Assembly: GCA_025774615.1 (NCBI GenBank)
Contig: JALGVQ010000092.1
Span: 1 to 10,835, forward strand
DNA from: a bacterium
Lineage (GTDB): Bacteria > Blakebacterota > Blakebacteria > Blakebacterales > Blakebacteraceae
Reading direction: 5' to 3'
Length of the DNA stretch: 10,835 bases
Within the stretch, counting starts at the first letter, position 1, and each line of letters opens with the position of its first letter. Below the pieces are notes generated by a model, which had not been told where the DNA came from, did not search any database, and worked only from the letters and a program-made list of their open reading frames with translations. The position numbers were made by a program, and so were the translations under genes. Below, piece by piece: positions 6,727 through 10,835 of the stretch.

Positions 6727-7140
6727 TCAGACACCTCCGGCTTTCGCCCGCATGGTTGCTCCCCGCTGACCTATCGCTGCGAGAGCGACTATGGCGACCA
6801 TGATCTGGGCGAAGAGGGCAGGAAGAGCCACGGGCCCCTCACTGAAGATTCCCCCGGCAACACCGAGTATGGCCCAGAGCAGCAGCAGGTAGAGCGAATA
6901 GAACCGGTCCATCAGCATGGTGACACCGGTTCCCGCGAGAAGGAAAAATGCCAGACCATCAATCACCGCAGACGTTCCGGCCAGATCCTCCGCTGTGATG
7001 ATCCCGAATCCCTGGACCAGCCCGACGGCCAGAAATCCAATCCCCATCAGGATGCGCAATCCCGCACCGACCGGAATTCCATCTCCATTTCCCCCGGATG
7101 CGCCCCCAGAGCTGTTGTAGGTCGAGGCCGGTTGACTCAT
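6727..7140 (-). CDS. Small multi-pass membrane protein, function unknown
   Basis: A 137-residue integral membrane protein not assigned to a family. A Ser/Gly/Asn-rich N-terminal tail of about 25 residues (SSGGASGGNGDG) precedes four hydrophobic segments: about 26-46 (AGLRILMGIGFLAVGLVQGF), 56-74 (SAVIDGLAFFLLAGTGVTML), 79-98 (FYSLYLLLLWAILGVAGGIF) and 103-122 (ALPALFAQIMVAIVALAAI). A short basic tail follows. I chose the ATG at 7140 because AAGGAG (7154-7149) lies 8 nt upstream of it; the ATG at 7158 would put that site inside the coding region and has no site of its own. It is transcribed away from the secreted CCPF protein gene. Downstream come the 13-bp inverted repeat, the structured RNA candidate and a terminator, and it may share that terminator. 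No catalytic motif is visible. Confidence 0.72.
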   Translation of the reverse strand: MSQPASTYNSSGGASGGNGDGIPVGAGLRILMGIGFLAVGLVQGFGIITAEDLAGTSAVIDGLAFFLLAGTGVTMLMDRFYSLYLLLLWAILGVAGGIFSEGPVALPALFAQIMVAIVALAAIGQRGATMRAKAGGV

Positions 7141-7148
7141 ATCGTTGA

Positions 7149-7154
7149 CTCCTT
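7149..7154 (-). promoter_or_regulatory. Ribosome binding site that decides the start of the membrane protein gene
   Basis: AAGGAG read on the - strand, 8 nt upstream of the ATG at 7140. It lies inside the longer open frame starting at 7158, which argues that the shorter product (MSQPAS...) is the real one. Confidence 0.7.
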
Positions 7155-7254
7155 GCATGGAAGAGACCTGTCAGGCTCTTTGGATAGAACAGGATAGCAC
7201 GTGATTCCGACGTCAAAGAAGGTAAAAGAGATTCATGAGAAAAACAGGGTGTTG

Positions 7255-7767
7255 ATGAGATCGGCAAGATACACCACCTGTATCACAGTGGTTCCGGCTG
7301 TGATTCTGATGCTTCTCCTTACAACATGTGCCGGATCGTCTGCCTGGTCCACCCCCCCGCTCCTCGTAGAAGCAACCAGAGATGGCCAGGGTTGGCCGTT
7401 CGGTGAGAGCGGCCACGGGCCTGTTCGCAACCTGGAAGAGACCTCCACCGATCCCCGATACGGGTGGAGCGCCAGGAGACCCGTGGAGCTGGGCGGATTC
7501 GATGCCGAACCTCCAGGGGATGATCGACTGGCGTCGCAGGTACGATATCTCAACTCTCTCTGGGGACCACAGGGTGAAACTATCTTCTATGAACGGATCG
7601 GTACCTGTTGTCCATTCCAGATGTACGGCGCCCCTCTCGACAAAGGCATGCTCGACATCTATACCCTGACCTGGGAGGGACAGGAGGAGCCCCGGCACCT
7701 CTACCTGAATGGGTTCCGGACGGGAACGGTCCGAATACCCAGGGGGCTCACCACAAAAGTTCCATAG
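7255..7767 (+). CDS. Secreted or lipoprotein CCPF-motif protein
   Basis: A 170-residue exported protein. Residues 1-30 form a signal sequence: basic start MRSAR, hydrophobic TVVPAVILMLLL, then TTC-AGSSA. Either C25 is lipidated (atypical box L-T-T-C) or cleavage follows AGSSA. The mature part carries the order P-V-E-L-G-G, R-Y-L-N-S-L-W-G-P-Q-G-E, Y-E-R-I-G-T-C-C-P-F (CCPF at 118-121), LDIYTLTWEG and HLYLNGFRTG. From memory, this matches a family of small Bacteroidota lipoproteins with a GSCCPF motif and an ending like LLDVYEVTYEG...LY-N, often misannotated as 2-dehydro-3-deoxyphosphooctonate aldolase; nothing here resembles that TIM-barrel enzyme. The start is the ATG at 7255, with AGGG 6 nt upstream; the frame is open back to a GTG at 7201, but that would put 18 extra residues before the signal peptide. 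The vicinal cysteines may bind metal or form a disulfide. Real function unknown. Confidence 0.7.
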   Translation: MRSARYTTCITVVPAVILMLLLTTCAGSSAWSTPPLLVEATRDGQGWPFGESGHGPVRNLEETSTDPRYGWSARRPVELGGFDAEPPGDDRLASQVRYLNSLWGPQGETIFYERIGTCCPFQMYGAPLDKGMLDIYTLTWEGQEEPRHLYLNGFRTGTVRIPRGLTTKVP

Positions 7768-7791
7768 CCACTGAAGCAACATAATGCTCCT

Positions 7792-9120
7792 GTGCTCTTG
7801 CACCGGTATGGATACAATCTGCATATTACGGCCGCAATGGAACCACGATCCCCGAATATCCCCTTTCCGGAAACAGCGAGTGACGCTCCCTGTATCTGTG
7901 GAAGCGATGAATCGTTCGGCAGGTGCTGCCGGCTGAAACTCGAGAAACTGAATCGAGCGGTTGGCCGAGTGGAGCAGTGGAGAAACACCACGTCACACAG
8001 CGAGGTGTTTCAGGCTTACAGTGATCTGCTCTGGGAGGAACAGTACCGGGATGATGAACAGGGCAGGATGGCCCAGGAATATGAGGAGTGGGACGAGTGG
8101 ACCTCCCATCTCTGGCTCGAGGGCGTGTTATACGATGGATTCACACTCACCGGCACATCCTCCATCTCTTACCTCATGGAAGAGAAGATGCGGACTGGGG
8201 AACGGCTTCCTGGAGGCGGGCAGACGATCAGATCGCTTCTGGAGTCGTACGAGGGATTGTTCCAGATAGCATCACCATTGCCGGACGATGAGTGCGGTCT
8301 GGTCGATCTGAGACTCCCCCCCTTCGAGAAAACGTTCCACAGGGTCCCACGGTCATTCCTTCCATCCGACACCGAACAGACCGACCTGGTGATCGGCAGA
8401 TTCATCCCCTTCGGAGAGATCTCGTATCCGACCCACCGGCCGCTTGTGATCCCGCTTCTTCCGGATGTGAGTAATCTCGACGCGGCTTACAGTGTTCTTG
8501 CTCCTTTCTTCCCTGTTTCCCTTGAGGGACCGGGAACCACGGAGCAGATGATCCGCCTCCTGAGGGTGCGGGGCGACCTGATCCTGCGCGCCGCGATCGA
8601 AGCGCTCCTGCCGCTGGAGGAGGACTCTCTGACTGCCGGGATGAACCCCTACGCGGTTGACGGTGGAGAAATCAGGTATATGGTCTCCGATTCCGAAGCG
8701 GTCGAACACAACCTCGACATGAGTCCCTTTTTCGAGATCATCGACCCGGTGGCCGTGTCTGAGAAGATCGATCGGATGAATGAACTGATTGATGATGAAT
8801 CCGTCTCCCTCCCGCGATCAGGTCCCGGCTGGACGCTCAGGTTCCTGCCGGATGCCAGAAAGAGACTGCGTCCTTCAGAGAAGCAGCGAGTGGAAGATCT
8901 TATCTGGTCACTGGTGTATCGGGTGCGATCCTCACACGGAGGGGATCACTTCGAACAGTGGGCCACTGATCCGGGATTGATGGTTTTTCTCGATATGGAG
9001 AGCGGGATACTGTCGGCTCGGGCGCTGCTTGCCCAACCGCTCGAACTCGGAAGACTGATTCTCGAACGTGAAGTCGGGTCGTTCCTCGCCCGGGAGAGCG
9101 AAGAGTATCTGACCCCCTGA
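7792..9120 (+). CDS. SEC-C zinc-motif protein with a large unrecognised body
   Basis: A 442-residue cytoplasmic protein. Near the N-terminus, C34-x-C36-x8-C45-C46 in PCICGSDESFGRCC matches the SEC-C zinc-binding motif. That motif is known at the C-terminus of SecA and, as a separate module, in many proteins of mostly unknown function. The remaining ~390 residues are acidic and rich in W, E and L, have no membrane segment and match no family I recognise; conspicuous stretches are EYEEWDEWTSHLWLEG, FIPFGEISYPTHRPLVIPLL and RLRPSEKQRVEDLIWSLVYR. The start is uncertain: the ATG at 7792 has only a weak GAAG upstream, while the ATG at 7837 (MEPRSPNI) puts the zinc motif closer to the terminus, as often seen, but has no ribosome binding site. 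It lies 24 bp after the CCPF gene on the same strand, with no terminator between them. Its stop is 22 bp from the convergent ybjQ-like gene. Confidence 0.72.
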   Translation: MLLHRYGYNLHITAAMEPRSPNIPFPETASDAPCICGSDESFGRCCRLKLEKLNRAVGRVEQWRNTTSHSEVFQAYSDLLWEEQYRDDEQGRMAQEYEEWDEWTSHLWLEGVLYDGFTLTGTSSISYLMEEKMRTGERLPGGGQTIRSLLESYEGLFQIASPLPDDECGLVDLRLPPFEKTFHRVPRSFLPSDTEQTDLVIGRFIPFGEISYPTHRPLVIPLLPDVSNLDAAYSVLAPFFPVSLEGPGTTEQMIRLLRVRGDLILRAAIEALLPLEEDSLTAGMNPYAVDGGEIRYMVSDSEAVEHNLDMSPFFEIIDPVAVSEKIDRMNELIDDESVSLPRSGPGWTLRFLPDARKRLRPSEKQRVEDLIWSLVYRVRSSHGGDHFEQWATDPGLMVFLDMESGILSARALLAQPLELGRLILEREVGSFLARESEEYLTP

Positions 9121-9142
9121 CAGGCTCCCTGGATCCTTTTCT

Positions 9143-9466
9143 CTATCGTTCCTCTTCCACAACCACAGCAGTCCCGAAACAGAGGATTTCCGCGGCAGTC
9201 GACATGACCATGCTCGTCATGAACCGGACCGAAACGACGGCATTTGCACCCAGTGTATGAGCCTCTTCAAGCATGCGGTCGATCGCCTGTTCCCGTGATT
9301 CAGCCATCATCTTCGTGTACTCGGTTACTTCGCCACCCACCACTCCCCGCAGTCCGGCAAGGATATCTTTACCGATATGGCGGGCACGGATGGTGCTCCC
9401 GCGAACAAGTCCGAGAGTCCTGATGACCTTCTTGCCGGCAATGTTCTCGGATGTGGTGACGATCAT
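9143..9466 (-). CDS. YbjQ/UPF0145 family protein
   Basis: A 107-residue protein of the UPF0145/YbjQ family, small oligomeric cytoplasmic proteins sometimes labelled 'heavy-metal-binding' with no firmly established biochemical role. Family features in order are the N-terminal VTTSENIAGKKV strand, G-L-V-R-G-S, the I-G-K-D-I-L-A-G-L-R-G-V-V-G-G-E helix-turn, E-Y-T-K...R-E-x-A-I-D-R-M, then H-T-L-G-A-N-A-V-V-S-V-R-F and the final GTAVVV strand. The length is typical. AGGGAG (9478-9473) lies 6 nt before the ATG, and the ATG overlaps the stop of the anti-sigma gene in ATGA, so translation is coupled. That places it as third gene of a sigma/anti-sigma operon; whether it takes part in sensing is an inference. 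Confidence 0.88.
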   Translation of the reverse strand: MIVTTSENIAGKKVIRTLGLVRGSTIRARHIGKDILAGLRGVVGGEVTEYTKMMAESREQAIDRMLEEAHTLGANAVVSVRFMTSMVMSTAAEILCFGTAVVVEEER

Positions 9467-9936
9467 TTCTCTACTCCCTTATATGGATCTGTCCGGTAAT
9501 CTACGATCCGTTCCCAGGCAACCGTCGCGAGAAGCACGACGAAACCGACCACCAGCAGGCCGATCATCAGTTTCTCGAACAGGTTACCCGATGACGTGAC
9601 GAATGTATATATGGCGTATACCAGATACATGATGAATCCGGTGATCGTGAATATCCAGCCGATCGGGCGAGCCACTTTCCTGTTCACGTCATTCCACACA
9701 CTCCCCCCCGGGATCTCTGGTTGCTTCATCCCCATTGCCTGGAGTTCTCCTTTCAGAGATTGAAAAACGCTGACCTCCCGCCGGCATTCCGTACACGTCT
9801 CCAGATGCTGTTCGAACCTCCTCAGATCCGTACCTTGCAGCTCTCCATCCACGAAACGGACCAGGTCCTCCTGGTAGTCGCTGCAGCCCTCCCCAGCGGT
9901 CGGAATGACTCCTGAATTGTCATGTGGTGGTATCAT
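9463..9936 (-). CDS. Zinc-type (zf-HC2) membrane anti-sigma factor
   Basis: A 157-residue anti-sigma factor. The N-terminal cytoplasmic domain carries the HxxxCxxC signature H44-LET-C48-TE-C51, with C18 as a possible fourth ligand, inside a helical segment (LVRFVDGEL...LRRFEQHLETCTECRREV) typical of putative zinc-finger anti-sigma domains. Two membrane segments follow (about 92-112 and 122-141), then a short charged tail (WERIVDYRTDPYKGVEK). There is no large periplasmic sensor domain, so the signal must be sensed by the membrane part, the zinc site or a partner. It overlaps the ECF sigma gene upstream by ATGA and the ybjQ-like gene downstream by ATGA, the arrangement expected for a sigma factor bound at the membrane by its cognate inhibitor. 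A GGGAG lies 10 nt before the ATG. Confidence 0.88.
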   Translation of the reverse strand: MIPPHDNSGVIPTAGEGCSDYQEDLVRFVDGELQGTDLRRFEQHLETCTECRREVSVFQSLKGELQAMGMKQPEIPGGSVWNDVNRKVARPIGWIFTITGFIMYLVYAIYTFVTSSGNLFEKLMIGLLVVGFVVLLATVAWERIVDYRTDPYKGVEK

Positions 9937-10499
9937 GGGTAATCGACTCCCATGTTCTCAAGAGATTCCCGGAGCGCGCGCCGCGCATAGTACACACGGC
10001 TGGCTACGGTCCCCTGCGGTACATTCAGAATCTGTGCTATCTCACAGTATTCAAGTTCCTGCATGTCTTTCAGAACAAGGACCTCCCTGTGATCTTCACT
10101 GAGGCCGCCGAGCGCCTCCCAGATCAGGGTTCGTGTTTCACCATCCACTGCCTCCCGATCGGTACGGGCACGCTGGTCAGGTACCTGGATCGGTTGTCCC
10201 TCACCATCAGCATCGAGGGAGTAGCTGAATTTACGACGCCTCAGAAAATCGATGCACAGGTTCCGGCACACACCAAGGATCCAGGCGATGAATGGGCGAT
10301 CAGAGTCATACAGCTCAAGAGACTTGAACGCCCGAACGAACGAGTCCTGAACCAGGTCGCGCGCGTCATCCCCGTTATGCACGATCCCGAGCGCCAGACC
10401 GAAGAGTCGACCCTCATAGGCGCGCACAATCGGCTCATATGCCTCCCAGTTACCCGCCCGGCATTTTCTGAGCAGTTCCCGTTCGACCTCAGCTACCAT
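9933..10499 (-). CDS. ECF-type RNA polymerase sigma factor
   Basis: A 188-residue extracytoplasmic-function sigma-70 protein. Region 2 spans about residues 10-90, with DDARDLVQDSFVRAF (core-binding and -10 recognition helices) and PFIAWILGVCRNLCIDFLRRRK (2.3-2.4). A linker of about 40 residues (FSYSLDADGEG...) contains no region 3. Region 4 spans about 125-180, with LSEDHREVLVLKDMQELEY, then the helix-turn-helix EIAQILNVPQGTVASRVYYARRALRESL, which contacts the -35. Length and layout are standard. GAGG lies 6 nt upstream of the ATG. The next genes encode its likely membrane anti-sigma factor and a YbjQ protein, joined by overlaps. The upstream gene ends 66 bp away; I see no convincing promoter in that gap, so it may be read through from the upstream gene or autoregulated from a site I cannot recognise. 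Confidence 0.94.
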   Translation of the reverse strand: MVAEVERELLRKCRAGNWEAYEPIVRAYEGRLFGLALGIVHNGDDARDLVQDSFVRAFKSLELYDSDRPFIAWILGVCRNLCIDFLRRRKFSYSLDADGEGQPIQVPDQRARTDREAVDGETRTLIWEALGGLSEDHREVLVLKDMQELEYCEIAQILNVPQGTVASRVYYARRALRESLENMGVDYP

Positions 10500-10565
10500 G
10501 AATGTCCTCGATCACACTTTCAGATACGGACCGACTTCAGATCTTTTCAAACCCTTCGGTCATTT

Positions 10566-10835
10566 TTATAGCCAGACGATCGTGACTCCGGATCCCCCCT
10601 CCCCGACGTTGCCGAGGCGGAAGTCCCGGATCGCACCTTCTTTGAGCGCCGTTTCAAGATATCGTATAACGGAGTCCCGGACGACTGAGAATCCGTCGGG
10701 GCTCCTCATCCCCTTGCCGTGGATGATCTTGACACGTCCTATCCCCTGACGGGCCGCATCAGTGAGAAATCGCGGAAGTTGCTTCATTGCTTCCTCGACT
10801 CTGGAGCCACGCAGATTCAGTTCAGGTTCCACGAC
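10566..10835 (-). CDS. mutS2: Smr-domain C-terminus, probably MutS2 (5' end outside window)
   Basis: The last 89 residues of a protein ending in an Smr nuclease-type domain; the frame is open through the right edge of the window. Family landmarks are L-N-L-R-G (usually LDLRG/LDLHG), R-V-E-E-A...FLTDAARQG, V-K-I-I-H-G-K-G, a closing helix, and the glycine-rich end G-E-G-G-S-G-V-T-I-V-W-L, which is characteristic of the MutS2 C-terminus. MutS2 proteins act on branched DNA or stalled ribosomes depending on the lineage. Between HGKG and the following helix there is MRSPDGFSVVRDSV where family members usually have a short T-G-x-L-R-x-x-V, so a small insertion is present. A free-standing Smr protein cannot be excluded because the N-terminal part is not visible. 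It ends 66 bp before the ECF sigma gene on the same strand. Confidence 0.75.
   Translation of the reverse strand, partial: VVEPELNLRGSRVEEAMKQLPRFLTDAARQGIGRVKIIHGKGMRSPDGFSVVRDSVIRYLETALKEGAIRDFRLGNVGEGGSGVTIVWL

Noticed and set aside
6451-7197. 248-codon + strand open frame starting next to the lipoprotein stop
   Set aside because: It runs through the terminator, the structured RNA candidate and then antisense through the membrane protein gene. Its composition (R, D, P, Q, S) is that of non-coding translation.
7180-7206. ECF-type promoter (GGAA...TCTA) upstream of the membrane protein gene
   Set aside because: The spacing between the two elements is about 3 bp too short compared with known sigma-E-type promoters, and the match is partial.
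7235-7255. Six-codon leader peptide (MRKTGC) overlapping the start of the CCPF gene by TGATG
   Set aside because: It is very short, has no attenuator structure, and could be chance; not enough to call.
9121-9131. Terminator between the SEC-C gene and the convergent ybjQ-like gene
   Set aside because: Only a 4-bp stem (CAGG/CCTG) with a 3-nt loop, separated from the TTTTCT run; too weak.
9924-10571. 215-codon + strand open frame
   Set aside because: It is antisense to the ECF sigma gene, whose regions 2 and 4 are unmistakable.

Overview
The window looks like a chromosomal segment of a moderately GC-rich bacterium. Genes are densely packed and often coupled, and many CDSs have Shine-Dalgarno sites. 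The mix suggests an uncultured lineage in or near the FCB group (Bacteroidota, Gemmatimonadota, Latescibacterota or Eisenbacteria-like): a SufU-type iron-sulfur system, large lineage-specific lipoproteins, a secreted CCPF-motif protein of a type I recall from Bacteroidota, a SEC-C protein and a MutS2 C-terminus. This placement is an inference. I see no insertion sequence, phage gene, CRISPR array or tRNA.

Region 1 (1-3842) is about iron-sulfur cluster assembly. The 3' end of sufD and a complete sufU run on the + strand. They converge, with a 16-bp gap, on sufS (cysteine desulfurase) on the - strand. sufS is not in line with sufDU. It lies 4 bp downstream of a gene for a GAF-GAF-GGDEF-like protein whose GGDEF signature has degenerated to DRNHF. 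The sulfur donor and its zinc-dependent acceptor are therefore adjacent but separately transcribed, and the desulfurase is tied to a probable sensory pseudo-diguanylate cyclase.

Region 2 (3843-6454) has an AT-richer divergent intergenic stretch. Two + strand genes follow, 12 bp apart, encoding related putative lipoproteins with repeated beta-strand/beta-propeller-like sequence and no recognised function.

Region 3 (6455-7254) holds a strong hairpin whose T-tract serves the - strand and a 137-bp segment that folds end to end, which is a candidate small structured RNA. It also holds a perfect 13-bp inverted repeat and a small multi-pass membrane protein gene on the - strand.

Region 4 (7255-9120, + strand) encodes a secreted or lipoprotein CCPF-motif protein, then a 442-residue protein with an N-terminal SEC-C zinc motif and an unrecognised body.

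Region 5 (9143-10835, - strand) reads, in transcription order, a Smr-domain C-terminus (probably MutS2), an ECF sigma factor, a zinc-type membrane anti-sigma factor and a YbjQ/UPF0145 protein. The last three are joined by 4-bp ATGA overlaps, so YbjQ is probably part of the sigma/anti-sigma unit.

Most genes are conserved or of ordinary type. The parts worth a second look are the GAF/pseudo-GGDEF-sufS coupling, the structured RNA candidate and the ECF-anti-sigma-YbjQ triplet.
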